Below, piece after piece: positions 1-11,092 of a stretch of DNA of 64,000 nucleotides. This DNA is from Nelumbo lutea. Lineage: Eukaryota; Streptophyta; Magnoliopsida; Proteales; Nelumbonaceae. The notes under the pieces were generated by a model, which saw nothing but the letters and a program-made list of their open reading frames with translations, had not been told where the DNA came from and made no database searches. The position numbers were made by a program, and so were the translations under genes. The stretch is taken from the NCBI GenBank assembly GCA_022828595.1, contig JAKGHH010000001.1, positions 144,231,017 to 144,295,016 of the forward strand, read 5' to 3'. Position 1 is the first letter of the stretch. Every line of letters starts with the position of its first letter.

Positions 1-45
1 ACCCCGACCTACTCTAGGAGATCGAACTAAATCCCCCAAGCCACC

Positions 46-545
46 ATGGAGAAGTTCCTCGTTGTGATAGACAAATTCATCAAGGCTGAAGAGGCCCTAA
101 GGTCGAGCTTTGAGCTATTCAGGAAGAGAAAGCGAGCGGAAGAAGAAGCAAGCAGCAACAAGACCAAGAAGAGGAGCAAGTCTCCTAAGCGAAGTAGATC
201 GCCAAGAAGCAAGCGCAGCAACTTGCCTCGTAGGAAAAGCAAGTCTCCATCCAGGGGTTCAAACAAGCAATCTGGGACCCCGCCCTTTTATACTAGAACT
301 TTCACTCCCCTGAATGCAAAAAGGGGGAGAAATTTTAATGCAAATTAAGTCAAACAACTATGTAAAGTGGCCACCTTGGATGAGGGGCGACCCAACCACC
401 AAGAACCCCAACAAATACTGCCACTTCCATCGTGATGTTGGCCATGACACAGAGAACTGTTGGAAATTTCAAAAATGAGATTGAAGACCTCATCAAGAGG
501 GGATATCTGAGGCAATTCATCAAGGACGAACGATGACCTGAAGAA
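46..545 (+). pseudogene. Tat gag C-terminal remnant (basic tail and zinc-knuckle-like motif)
   Basis: The reading frame from 46 to 348 encodes a Lys/Arg/Ser-rich tail. After a frame change comes a Cys/His cluster at 419-460 (CHFHRDVGHDTENC), the zinc-knuckle variant found at the end of Tat-lineage gag, which packages element RNA in the virus-like particle. A frameshift right after the cluster separates it from the following segment (EIEDLIKRGYLRQFI), also typical of this gag. The upstream capsid part is off the window. Confidence 0.8.
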
Positions 546-809
546 CCAAAAAGAGAAGCACCCCAAGCCAATAGGAAGAAGGAAGTAGTGCCCTGAGATC
601 AACAACAAGAGCGACCTATCCGGGGGGTCATTAACATGATCATCGGAGGGTCAATAGTAGTTGGATGCACCAAGAATAGAAGAAGTCTGTCAGGTAGCTG
701 GAGCATAAAGATGACAACTCGCCAAAGCGCTCAAGAATAGAAGAAGTCATCTACTTTACTGAAGATGACATGCGCATAGTATAGTATCTGCATGATAACG
801 CTTTGGTAG

Positions 810-1270
810 TGAGATTGCGAATCAATAACTTTAAAGTAAAAAGAATCCTAGTTGACTCCAGCAGCTCGGCCGACATTATATTTTTGGAGGCCTTTGAGCG
901 CATGGAACTCAATAAGAAGGATCTCTAGCTTGCCGACATACCCTTAATAGGTTTCAATGGGGAAGTAGTTTGGCCAGTTAGTAGGGTAAGGGTACCAATC
1001 GAGGCGGGCTCACCCTAACATGGTTAGGTTTTACCATGATTTCCTAGTGGTCACCACCCCCTCCCCATACAACACCATACTGGGCTGACTTATTCTACAC
1101 ACACTTCGGGCAGGAGTATCAACCTACCACCTAGCGGTCAAGTTCCCTACAGAAATAGGCATCGGGGTAATGCGAGGTGACCATCTGGAATCTCGTAAGT
1201 GGTACATAGCTGCTCTAAAGGCAAAGGGCAAGATTGCCATCGACATTGACTTGAGCCACCTCCTAAATGC
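810..1270 (+). pseudogene. Tat retropepsin-like protease remnant
   Basis: A stretch around 838-905 reads RILVDSSSSADIIFLEAFERM, the form taken by the aspartic protease active site in Tat elements. The catalytic Asp codon is at 854-856. The following residues are SSS, not the small residue plus Gly normal for retropepsins. In-frame stops occur downstream (for example after NKKDL near 927). The protease would have cleaved the gag-pol polyprotein. This copy cannot. Confidence 0.7.
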
Positions 1271-1304
1271 AGATGAGCGAGCTTAACCTACTAAACAGAC
1301 CATC

Positions 1305-2240
1305 TTGGTTCCGGTTTCAAAAACTGAGCCAAAAAAGACATTACAAATAGGAGCTCGCCTGATAGAACTAGTTCGCTCTGATCTAGAAAGTTTTTTACTT
1401 AATAATCTAGATGTGTTCACCTGGTCAATTGCAAAAATGCCCGGCATAGACCAAAAAATCATAACTCAAAAACTGAATGTTGACCCAACAATTAGACCAG
1501 TCTAATAGAGGAAAAAGAACCTCGCCCTGGAAAGATGGCAAGTAGTAGATGAAGAGGTGAGGAAGCTATTAACTATGGACTTCATGAAAGAAGTCCAGTA
1601 CCTGACTTGGATAGAAAATCCAGTGCTAGTGAAAAAGGCCAATGGCAAGTGGCGCATGTGCGTCGATTGCACAGGCATAAACCGAGCTCGCCCCAAAGAT
1701 AACTTCCCTCTCCCCTGGATAAACTGCCTAGTAGACGCGACCTCAGGGTGCGAGTTGTTAGGTCTCATAGATGCATACTTCGGCTACAACCAGATCTCGG
1801 TGGACCTAGCAAACTAACAGAAAACGACCTTTGTGACCGAAACTGACTTGTATCGTTACAAAGTGATGCCTTCCAGTGACTTGTAAACAATGTATTTTCA
1901 AATTTGATTGGAAATAAAGTTGAATGTTATGTTGACGACATAGTTGTCAAGACTAAGTTTTCGCATGATTTAATCGCAGACCTGAGCCTTGTTTTTTACT
2001 GTTTTAAGAAAATTTAACCTAAAACTCAACCCAAACAAGTGTGCCTTTGGTGTAACCTTGGGTAAGTTCCTCGGGTACATCATTAGCTGATGTGGCATCG
2101 AGGTCAACCCAGAAAAAATCTAGGCAATCTTACATATGCGACCTAGATCGGTCAAGGAAACCCAAAAGCTAACTGGTCGAATAGTTATAACCAATTTATG
2201 TCTAAGTCGACTGGGAAGTGCTTTCCCTTCTTTAAAGTGT
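1305..2240 (+). pseudogene. Tat reverse transcriptase remnant
   Basis: Begins with the conserved segment before the polymerase fingers (VFTWSIAKMPGID near 1413-1450). It then carries the VKKANGKWRMCVDC block (near 1630-1670), the DAYFGYNQI block (near 1771-1797) and the catalytic YVDD at 1928-1939. Stops after the RPV segment at 1503, after DLAN at 1815 and near 1884 break the frame, and the region between 1885 and 1910 is shortened. This is the RNA-dependent DNA polymerase of the element, now non-coding. Confidence 0.88.
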
Positions 2241-2329
2241 TAGCTCACCTTTGACGAGCTGAAAACGTACCTTAGTTCTCCCCTATTGACAGACCTGAGA
2301 CCGGGGATGAGCATAAACTCTACCTCTCC

Positions 2330-2690
2330 GTGAGTGATGAGGTAGTTAGCTCAGTCCTAGTAAGAGAAATAAAGTACAATGACCTATTTACTACGTGAGC
2401 AAAGTCCTACATGCTATTGAGACAAGGTACCCAAACATAGAGAAGCTCGCCTTTGCACTAGTGCTAACAACCCAGAAACTAAGGCCCTACTTGCAAGCCC
2501 ATACCATCGTAGTCCTAACCGATCGACCTTTGAGGCAAATTCTTCAGAAGCCCAAGGTCTTGGGGAGACTAACGAAGTGAGCAATAGAGCTTAGCGAATA
2601 CGATATCCGTTATGAGCTACGACCAGTGATAGAAGCGTAGGTTCAGGTAGACTTTATTGCTAAGTGCACCTTCAGCTCGCCGGCCCCTGA
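2330..2690 (+). pseudogene. Tat RNase H remnant
   Basis: The open segment 2395-2580 matches the retroelement RNase H/tether region: SKVLHAIETRYPNIEKLAFALV, followed by the Thr-Asp block VVLTDRPLRQIL and then KWAIELSEYDIRYELRP-like residues across a stop at 2578-2580. It removes the RNA strand during reverse transcription in a working element. The frame is broken on both sides. Confidence 0.8.
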
Positions 2691-2739
2691 AGTGGTCGAG
2701 CTCATAACCACATCGAAAATGTCAACCAATGCGGAGGAG

Positions 2740-3050
2740 GCCTAGATACATGATGTGGATAGCTCGTCCAACCAAAGTGGAAGCGGATCTAGGTTGATGC
2801 TCTACGGAGCTAGGAAGGTGAAGCTAGAATACACGCTCCGATTTTTGTTTCGAGCTTCAAACAATGAGGCCGAGTACGAGACGCTCATAAATGGGATGGC
2901 ACTAGTGAAGGAGGTCAGGGCCAAGCATCTCGTGGCACTAGTGAAGGCGCTTGTAGCTGACTCACAACTTGTGGTAAACCAAGTAAATGGTGAGTATGAG
3001 GCATGAGAACCCTTCATATCGGCCTACTTTGCAAAGGTAAGGGAACTCTT
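2740..3050 (+). pseudogene. Second RNase H-like domain of Tat element
   Basis: The segment 2755-3006 encodes VDSSSNQSGSGSRLMLYG, then FRASNNEAEYETLINGM and LVADSQLVVNQVNGEYEA. These are the Asp, Glu and Asp blocks of the extra (archaeal-like) RNase H known in Tat-lineage elements. A tandem-looking duplication near 2902-2955 repeats an ALVKE/ALVKA segment before the third Asp. A stop codon follows GEYEA at 3004-3006. This domain places the element in the Tat clade, not with chromoviruses. Confidence 0.85.
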
Positions 3051-3299
3051 GACCAGCTTCCATTCTTGGCATCTCTAGAAAATTCCAAGATCGAAAAATA
3101 TAGAAGACGATGCTCTCTCCAGATTGGCCAACACAATCAACTCGACCAAAAGAACAATCCATATAGAAGACCTACCTTGCCCTTCCATAGAAAAAACAAT
3201 GGAGGAGGTCACCCAAATAACGACTATAGAGCCAAGCTAGATTGATCTGATCTTCGACTACCTAAGGCATGGCATAATGCCAAAAGAATGAAATGCATC

Positions 3300-4110
3300 T
3301 CGGCGAATAGAATGCCAAGTAGCTCACTATGTGATAGTAGGCGAGCAACTCTATAGAAGGTCCTTTACGTTGCCATATCTCTGGTGCCTGCGCTAAACTG
3401 AGGCAGATCGAGTATTACATGAGATCCATGAAGGGCTTTGTGGAGGACACTTAGGGGGCAAGGCCCTAGCTCAGAAAGCCTTACGACAAGGGTACTACTG
3501 GCCCACCATGAAAGCAGATGCAGTCAAGCTAGTGCAGAGATGTGATAAGTGCCAGTGACACGCCAACATCCTACACTAGCTAGCGGCCGACCTAAAATAC
3601 TTATCTAGCCCATGGTCGTTCGCGCAATGGGGGATAGACTTGCTAGGCCCCTTCCCACCAGCGAAGGGTCAAAAAAAGTTTTTAGTGGTGGTAGTAGACT
3701 ATTTCACAAAGTGGGTGGAAGTCGAGCCACTAGTCATCATAACAACTCACAACGTTTAGAATTTCTTTTGGAGGAACATCATCTATAGGTTCGGTCTACC
3801 AAGAGTACTGATCTTGGGCAATGGGAAGTAATTTGAAGACATCAAATTCCAATACTGGTGTGCGTAGATGGGAATAAGGCAGAATTTCGCCTCGGTCGCT
3901 CATCCCCAAGCCAACAGTTAGGCCGAGGTAACCAACAGGGCCATCCTCCGCAGCCTCAAAGCTCGGATTTCCTGAGCTAAAGGTTTGTGGGTGGACGAGC
4001 TTCCTAGTGTGATATGGGCCTACCGAACAAAAGTTAAAAAAATGACAGGCGAAACACCTTTTAACCTAACCTATAGAACCGAGGCAGTAATACCAATAGA
4101 GATGGAAGTA
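3300..4110 (+). pseudogene. Tat integrase remnant
   Basis: An N-terminal zinc-binding HHCC-like part lies near 3418-3560 (HEIHEGLCGGHLGG...GYYWPTMKAD...CDKCQ). It is followed by a DDE core: GIDLLGPFPP near 3630-3660, a GNGK block near 3817 where the second catalytic Asp appears replaced by Gly, and AEVTNRAIL near 3922-3950. Several stops interrupt it. It ends in ETPFNLTYRTEAVIPIEM just before the junction at about 4105. It would have inserted element cDNA into the chromosome. Confidence 0.85.
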
Positions 4111-5592
4111 TATGATCTCTAAGGGTCTCTGTGCAAATTATGTAGAAAACCGGGAAATTTTCTTAGTTAAAATCAAAGTGTACCCTTTTCTTAGTTAAAA
4201 TCAATTATTTGACCTCTAAGGTTCTCTGAGCAAATTATGAAGAAAATAGGAAAAATTTCTAGCCTGAAGTGCATTTTTGGGAAGCTAGTGTTAAGACCAG
4301 TTGAGAGAAGGGGTGTTTTTGTAAAGAACTGAGAATAGGAGGGCACCTCCTATCTGCTAAACCTAGTTAGCGCCCATTCTATTGTATTACCATGCTCCCC
4401 TTTCCTTAGCAAGCCCCATGGAGCCTTTTCAACCTAATCTTTTCACACTTAGCAAACCCTAGCCGCCCCTAGGTGTTTAATCTCCACCCTCCACCTCTTT
4501 TAATCTCAACCACTCATTTTAGGGCTCTCCTTTATAACTTTTAAACCCTAGGGCACCATCTATTCTGCTAATCCTCACCATTCAGCCCCTCACCTTCAAA
4601 TCTCAGCCACTCCCTCCATCTTATATCCCAACCATTCAATCTAGGGCACCGCCCATTCTTTTAATCTTAACCATTCAACTCTAGATGTTCTAATCTACAC
4701 CCTCCATTTTTGGGTGTCCAAATCTTAGCCCTACATAATATTGGGCACCCTCTCCTTTTATTTTCAACCATAGGATCACGCCAAAACCATCTTAGCCATC
4801 CATTAGAAACCCTAGGGCATACCTAACTTTACTAAATCCCAACTGCTGCCCCCCATCTTTCTCCCTATTTCTAGTTGAATCTGCCCTTCTCTATGAAAAG
4901 GGTCCTAGGGGCCCTGTAGAAGAGGTTGGTCAATTCATCCAGGTAAGAAGGAAGGCTAATCTTGAGAAGTTCAAGGGTAGAGGAAGAGGAGGATGCCTAG
5001 GCAAGAGGAGGGCTTCCTACTTGTAGTTCGCCTAAGCCATTACTGCCACCTCTGGACATGAATCCCAACCATTTTTTCTTCAGTTTTATAATGACTTTCT
5101 GTTCCTTAATTTCCAGTTCATTTTTCCGTCCTACAAATTTTACTTTTATTAGATTTAATTTGTACGTTATTTCTTTTCTACAAGTTTGAAATTCAGCCAG
5201 GTAAGACGGAAGGCCTAGCTCGAGAAGTTTAAGGGTCGAAGGAGAGATCCGGAGGCTACTACCTCTGATCGGATTCTTAGACATTTTTCATTTTGTTCCT
5301 TTTATTTATTTGTTTCTGTTATTTATTTATTTTTATGCATTTGTTATTCTCAGTAATGTTCGAATTTGGTTTTAATGAATTCCATTTTTTTAATTCATTA
5401 ATTATATATTTCTGCAACTCCCCTTCGTGTTCTCTCCTCCAGATCTAAGAAAATATTAATTTTTCCCTTGCTTCCCTGTGGATACGACCCATTCTCACCA
5501 TTTACTACGTTTATAGTTGTTGTGAAAACGAAAAAATTATAAATGTTTAAACTATGTTCCGAAGTGTTTAACGACGTGCTTCCGGACACACC
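4111..5592 (+). repeat. Putative 5' LTR of the Athila-like element
   Basis: Placed between the integrase break and the primer site. A segment of about 50 bp beginning TGATCTCTAAGG at 4111 recurs at 4209, so the start is ambiguous by about 100 bp. 4440-4800 is a degenerate C/T-rich minisatellite built on a motif like CAACCATTCAATCTAGGGCACC. A segment of about 62 bp at 4935-4996 recurs at 5193-5255. Without a second LTR the limits cannot be confirmed. Confidence 0.55.
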
Positions 5593-5599
5593 AAGTTTT

Positions 5600-5617
5600 T
5601 GGCGCCGTTGCTGGGGA
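5600..5617 (+). other. Primer binding site for tRNA-Asp
   Basis: TGGCGCCGTTGCTGGGGA differs by one base from the sequence complementary to the 3' end of plant tRNA-Asp, the usual primer of Athila-type elements. It sits a few bases after the putative LTR end (cacacca at about 5592). This site sets the orientation and identity of the element. Confidence 0.9.
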
Positions 5618-7860
5618 AGCAACAGAGAAAATTTTTTATTTACTTTTTCCGGATCTGTTTCATTATTTTTTCTTTTTTGTTTTATTACTTGTTCCATTAT
5701 CTTAGTTTAGTTCTTGTTTCTCTTTGATTCTACAGGACGAAATAGCGAAAGGTGGGGTGCTGGAGCATTGCGGGACTACGGGACGGAAGAGAAGAGAAGA
5801 GAAATTGGATTGCGTTTCAGGTGTAGTCATTCCATTTTATTTTTAATTTTCTTATTTTTATTTTCAAACTCTTTTTTTGATAGAATAGTTATTTTTGAAT
5901 TTTTAATTATTTTTTTTAAAATCCGATTTATTTATTCTTAGTATTATTTTGCTTCCATCTTGTTTCTAGATCTATTCTTCTTTCTTTATTTTAATTTCTT
6001 ATTTGATATTTTTTGCTTTATTAGGTTTGTGTTTTTACATTATTTCAGAAATAAAAAAATTGTTTATTTTATTTTATTTTATTTCTTGCAGCATAATTTT
6101 CTTTGGTTTATTTTATTTCATTTTATTTTCGGTTTAAATTTAGATTCATTTTTTTCTTTTATTTCAGATAAAAAACAATAAAAAACAAATAAAAGAAATA
6201 AAAAAGTTCATTTATTTTATTTTATTTATTTTTGCAGCGTATTTTTCTTTCGTTAATTTTATTTTTGTATTAATTTTTAGATTTGTGTTTTTCTTTTACT
6301 AAAAAACAATATATATATATATATATAAATAATTCAGTATATTTTTTCTTTTGTTTATTTTATTTTTGGTTTAATTTTTTTCTTTAGATTTGTATTTTTT
6401 TTCTTTTATTTTATCTATTTCTTACATAATTTTCTTTTTGATCATTTTATTTTCAGTTTAATTTTTAGATTAGCAATTAGTTTGTTAGTATTTATTTTTG
6501 GTAGTTGTTAATTCTGTTTAGCATAATTAATTATTGTTTTGTTTTTTTTTTTTTTGCAATTATTATTTGTTTCTTTATTTAATTTCTTTTCTTTTAGTTG
6601 TTTAATTGAATAATTAATTGATAAATAGGAAATTGTTGAAATTTTCTAATTTGGGTTTAAAGTTTAAATCTGAATTTGAATTTCAAATTTTGAAATTTAA
6701 ATTTAAATTTTCGAATTTAAAGAAAAAATAAAAATAATTAATAAATAAATAATCAAAAAAATTTGTTTAATATTTTAAAATTCTTGCATTTGCATTCCAT
6801 CATTTAGGGTTACATATGCTAGAGCTTGCATCCTATAGGTTTATTTAATTAATGAAATATTATTTTGTTAGTTGTGAATGTGTTAGGTCTTCTTTTTATT
6901 TTAATTGTTCATTTTGCTTAATTAATTTGCTTTATTATTTTATGTTATATTGCTGAATTGCACCTTAGAAACAATTGTTCATGCATTATAGTTAGTTGCA
7001 TTTTGTTGTGTTTATTTTGTCTTTCCGTTAATTCATTTAAGGGCATCCAACTTAAATAAGATAAGGTGGGGATTTCATCACCCTTCCTTGGCCCAAAAGT
7101 CACCACCCTCCACGTGCGGTTCACCCTAACCCTAATTCAAAATTTGGATAGCAAGATCCTTTAGGGAAGCCTTACATTTGGTTCAAAAGTGTGTTGAATT
7201 TTAGGAAAGCTTGAAATTACTTTCCATAACCGGCGGTTGGTGTCTAAAGAAAGAGATTAAATGGCTATGCCTAAGTAGGTCTTGTGGTTACTTAATTAGG
7301 TCCTTGCGAGAGCAAGGGGAGCCTCCCACATCCCCACCTCTTACTTGGCTTACCAAAGGAAGTGGTGTAATTCCATGTAAACCTAAAAGGATTCACATTG
7401 CTTGAACCACTAGCTTAGGAAACCCTACGTATCCCCTAGGTCGTGCGGTTGATTTGCTTGCATTTTTTTAAAAAAAATAAAAATTTCAATTTCAATTTGA
7501 ATTTAAATTTCAAAATCTGAATTGGAATTTAAATTTCAAAATTTTAAATTTTAAATTTCAAAAAAAATAATAATAAAAATTTAAAAATTCAAATTTGAAC
7601 TTAAACTTCAGAAATTTAAATTTCGAATTCATAAAAAAAGAAAAAATAAAAAATTAAATTTGAGTTTAAATTTCAGAATTTAATTTCAAAATCCAAATTC
7701 AAAATTTAAATTTCAAATTCCAAAAAAAAAAGAAGAAAAAGGGGGTTAATATAAAATGAATTCAATGGCCGGAGTTTGTGGAATGAGAAATTACTTCCAA
7801 CCTGAGCCACAATAGATTGGAACCACGTGTCTCGACAACTGGACAAGATTGGTATGACCC
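5618..7860 (+). repeat. AT-rich untranslated leader with decayed tandem arrays
   Basis: No gene. Between about 6091 and 6460 four decayed units of about 90-140 bp repeat a pattern of (TTTTCTTTNGTTTATTTTATTT), a GGTTTAAATTTAGATT-like stretch and TTTTTCTTTTATTT. Unit starts are near 6092, 6235, 6337 and 6425. An (AT)n run lies at 6310-6327. 6655-6720 and 7480-7735 are runs of AATTTGAATTTAAATTTCAAA-like palindromic words. The C-rich stretch 7030-7440 is not tandem. Such long leaders are common in Athila elements. Confidence 0.7.
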
Positions 7861-8925
7861 AAAGACTTGATGAAGTCCTTGCATGTCATCAATAAAGTGG
7901 CCCATACCCAACCTTGTCATCATATCCATCATGTTCCATCTGTGCAAGCCCGACCCATCATGTCAGCTAGTGCGCCCTGCAGCGGGCCCATATCAACCAA
8001 TTACTCCAAACCAAGTACATTCGCCCAATATATTTTCCAACCCAATGCGAAACAATTCTCAAGACCATATAACCCTGGGTGGAAAAAATCAGCCCAACTT
8101 CAACTATAGGGCCCAAGTCCAAGAAAATCTCCTGCTAGATATGCACTCTTAGTGGGCTGAAGCCCAGACCCACTGTGAGTACAATGATTATACTGGGACT
8201 CAAACGGCTCAACCATGTCAAACCTATACACAGTCCCAACAGCAATACCACCCAACTAACTCAATGGCCCAAAATTTTCAAATGACACAAGTACAGAGTT
8301 TATTCTAGCTGGTGTACCCTAGGAAATAACTAGTTCAACTGTATCAGGCTTACCTACAACCTCCTCAAACCCATATCGTCGATGACCAATTCATGAAGCT
8401 TCAGCAGCTGATCCTAAATCAGCAGCAGTCCATCGATAGATTAGAAAGCCCAATAGGACAGCAAGCTGAAGCCAAGAAGATGAGAAGAGTAGGGCAATTA
8501 CCAAGTCAACCGGTTGTGAGTCCTAGAAATCAGCCACTGGGTTTTTCCTCCACAACAAGTTCAACCACCTCCTAAGGACCCTTAGTTTGAAAATACCAAG
8601 GCTATTACAACCTTAAGGGTGAAGATTTTAGAGGACTTGTGTGAGAAAAAGAAAATTGAAGAAGAAGAAAAGGAGCAGGAAGACCCTAAGTTGGGGGAGA
8701 AGAAGAAGGGAAGGAAACTTCAAAGAAGAGCCTATAGTAATCCAACCCGTAGTTCCCTTTCCAACAACACTCACAGTCAGGCCGGTGCTAAAGAACAAAG
8801 AAAGTCACAACGAGGAGAGCCAAAAGTCCATATTAATATCTCTCTCCTCAATGCGATCCAACATGTCCTGGCCTATGCCAAGTTCTTGAAAGAGCTGTGT
8901 ATTCAAATGATGGAGCCATAATCGG
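7860..8925 (+). pseudogene. Athila-type gag remnant
   Basis: Recognisable in pieces in different frames. There is an Asn/Pro/Gln-rich part with YNPGWK near 8067-8085 and PNFNYRAQ near 8096-8115, then a helical part (8393-8470, LILNQQQSIDRLESPIGQQ) with GQLPSQP near 8494-8515. Next come a charged linker LEDLCEKKKIEEEEKEQ (8628-8680) and a block near 8820-8900 (VHINISLLNAIQHVLAYAKFLKELC). These match in order the capsid-to-protease linker of Athila gag. Frameshifts separate all blocks. Confidence 0.75.
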
Positions 8926-9541
8926 CCCCACAAAAAATGATGGTCTCGGCAGATGTTAGTGTAGCTCTCCTAAATCAACTCCCCTGCATGTGAAAGACCT
9001 TAGTGCTCCTCTCATAAGCCGTGGCATCACTGGAATCACCTTTGATCGGGCACTAGTGGATTTTAGGGCCAGTATAACTCCGCTTCCATCCATTTATAAT
9101 AGGTTCAAGATCGACGAGTTAAAATCAACCCTGATAATTCTACAACTCGTTAATTGGTTAGTTAACACTCCTCGAAGTGTTATTGAGGATGTCATGGTCC
9201 GGGTAGAGGGTTATCACTTCCCATTGGATTTTATCCTAGACATGACCCCAATCGAGGAGCTGAACCATATCCCGATAATCTTAAAATGTCTGTTTCTAGC
9301 AACGGCCAATACAAACATCAACCGTAAATCGGAAGAAATGAACACTTCATTAGGGAAGCAGAAAGTCCAATTAAACATTTGTAGTGTCCCTAAGTATCCA
9401 AACCTAGGGGAAGATGAGTTCAAGGTAGATATAGTGGACAACTTTTTAAATGACCTGTTTACCCTTTGGTTAGCCCAGTTTGAGCCCTATCTGTCGGAAG
9501 ATGAAAGTGAGTCAGAGAGTGTAGATGGAAAAAGTGCTTGA
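8926..9541 (+). pseudogene. Athila-type retropepsin-like protease domain
   Basis: The open segment 8990-9541 (184 codons including the stop) carries KDLSAPLISRGI, a strand LVDFRASITPLPSIYNRF at the active-site position, VNTPRSVIEDVMVRVEGYHFPLDFILDM and PIILKCLFLATANTNI. This is the layout of the Athila aspartic protease. The catalytic motif reads DFRA; the Gly expected after the Asp pair is missing, so activity is unlikely. An acidic tail (EDESESESVDG) ends the frame, and no RT follows. Opening near 8926 requires crossing stops. Confidence 0.75.
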
Positions 9542-9904
9542 ATATGTCCAGCTGGAGACGTTAAACTTAGCACTGGTTGGGAGGCAACCCAACATAGTTT
9601 TCGATTGTTTTTGTTTTTAGGATTGGAGTTTTTTTTTGTTCTTGATTCGAGACCAGGTGGCAGACCTTGAACCCCTTAAGAAAACCCTATTTATTGTTCC
9701 CTTTGGCCCAAGTCTTCTTTGCATCATCCTAGTCATGCCATTAGGGACAATGGCATTTAAGTTGGGGGTGAGGAAAGAGAGAGAAAAATTGAAAAGAATT
9801 GTGAAAAGAGATGAGAGACTGAGAACTGAGAACAGAGAGAGAAAGGGAAACTGGGAAACCATATTAGGTTAAATCGAAGAGAGGAAGAAAACTAGAAAAG
9901 GGTA
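9542..9904 (+). other. 3' region of the Athila-like element with conserved GGGAGGCAACCCAA motif and purine tract
   Basis: Immediately after the protease stop comes GACGTTAAACTTAGC...GGGAGGCAACCCAA (9557-9594), a motif I recognise as widespread at the end of gag/protease in plant Athila-like and large non-autonomous elements. AAGTTGGGGGTGAGG and a long A/G-rich run follow (9759-9860), a plausible polypurine tract for plus-strand priming. No LTR follows it in the window. Confidence 0.6.
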
Positions 9905-10146
9905 TCCGACTATTCATCTATTCGATTTTAAAAAATATAATACAAATTATATAATATATAATATATTATATATTAGTAATATATATACCAGTCGATTCGG
10001 TTAACTGCCGATTTTTTGAAAAGGTTAACCAAAACTGAACCGGAACTGTCAGTTTTTAAGAATATCAAACTGAAACCGAACCGACCGGTTCGACAAATCG
10101 ATTTTTTGGTTGGGTTCAGTTTTTCGATATTTTTGCTCACCCCTAG
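9905..10146. repeat. AT-rich core repeat with GGTTCGG-like arm ending TTTGCTCACCCCTA
   Basis: An AT-rich centre (9928-9990) is followed by a GC-richer arm built of AACCGAACCGGTT-like words and a sharp end TTTTTGCTCACCCCTAG. The same architecture and end recur at 55030-55523, so this is a dispersed family. The end sequence resembles the terminus of plant non-autonomous DNA transposons. It abuts the truncated Tat gag at 10147. Confidence 0.55.
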
Positions 10147-11092
10147 CTTCTACTTGATTGACATGAGAGATATGACGGTCTTCTAAAATCGTCGGCTACT
10201 GACAAAGTGGGAGAGGAAGAGGTTGACAAACTGGCCCCAGGAGTTGATGGACCGAGGGGTAAGCATGGAGAACCATCTGCATGCCGCTCCCTTGAAGGTG
10301 GCTTGGAAGGCTTGGCACATTAGGACATTAGAGTACCCATAGAGGAGCATGAATGCCCTGAAGCTCTCCAAGTAGTCATTTGGATCTATGCTCCCATTGT
10401 AAGTTTCCAAAGTGGGAGCCTTGAAGTAAAGCGTGAGCGGCTCTGAGGTGATGGAGTCGGTGAAGGCGTCCATCCAGGTGGATGAGGGGTTCTAACTGGT
10501 GGAGCCATCAACTCGGCCCTCCTTCACCTTCCGAATTTGATCTTGGATGGTGCCTATCTGCGCTTGAAGGTTGCCAAGTCATCAATCGATGAGGGCTTAG
10601 GCCTCATCTAGGTTCTCTCTCACATGGAACGGGTCAGCCCTGTTTCCGGAGTGCTCGGATGTTGGCACATCCTGAGCCTTGCAAGCTCAACGGTCGTTGA
10701 GGAGATCACGGAGATTTGACACTGGTGGAGGAGAGACAAAGAGTCGGTCTCCAGCCCTCGGAGGACTGTAGTGGCTAGAGTGCCCGCCATCATCCTGATT
10801 GCTCTCTATGTGGTGGTGATGGCGGTCGTGGTCCCTGCGATTGTCATGGGACCCACTGGATCACCTCTCTGGCTGGGGAGCCAAGAGGACTTCGATGGAG
10901 GCTTGTTGGCCCATCGGCTGCTACTATTGGACGTTGAGGGATTGGCCTTCTCAGGGCCAATCGGGCGCTGGCTCAGTGGCACATGTGTGGAGCATCCATT
11001 GTATTGCCCCTGGCTTCCGACGGGGCTGCCACCGTGTGGGTGGCCTCCTGTCGGATGCCCCACCTCATCCAATCTTTAGGCTAGGTTGTCTA
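10147..11092 (-). pseudogene. Tat-type gag fragment, minus strand
   Basis: Minus-strand frame 10183-10473 encodes LYFKAPTLETYNGSIDPNDYLESFRAFM, then LMCQAFQATFKGAACRWFSML and SINSWGQFVNLFLSHFVSSRR. This is the retrotransposon gag capsid fold, close to Tat elements. A stop follows SSRRF, and the next residues (KTVISLMSIK) still match before similarity stops at 10147. The N-terminal gag part runs rightward to about 11090 in broken frames (Gly/Pro/Ser-rich). Orientation is opposite to the Tat copy at 1-4110. Confidence 0.82.

Larger units (their letters stand above)
1..4110 (+). mobile_element. Ty3/gypsy LTR retrotransposon, Tat lineage, degenerate and truncated
   Basis: Plus-strand remains of a Ty3/gypsy element with domains in the order gag tail, protease, reverse transcriptase, RNase H, second RNase H, integrase. 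The second RNase H-like domain between RNase H and integrase is a known hallmark of the Tat/Ogre/Retand lineage. Every domain is interrupted by stops or frameshifts, so the copy is dead. Its 5' LTR and gag start lie left of the window. On the right, integrase similarity ends near 4105, where sequence resembling the start of an Athila-type LTR begins, which suggests nested insertion or a deletion join. Confidence 0.9.
4111..9870 (+). mobile_element. Non-autonomous Athila-like LTR retroelement (gag-protease only)
   Basis: Structure: putative 5' LTR (4111-5592), tRNA-Asp primer site (5600-5617), about 2.2 kb of AT-rich leader, broken Athila-type gag, a protease-like domain, then a short 3' region with polypurine tracts. 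No RT, RNase H or integrase is present between protease and the 3' purine-rich tract, so it would have depended on a helper. No matching 3' LTR is visible. At 9905 an unrelated repeat starts. Left and right limits are approximate. Confidence 0.72.
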
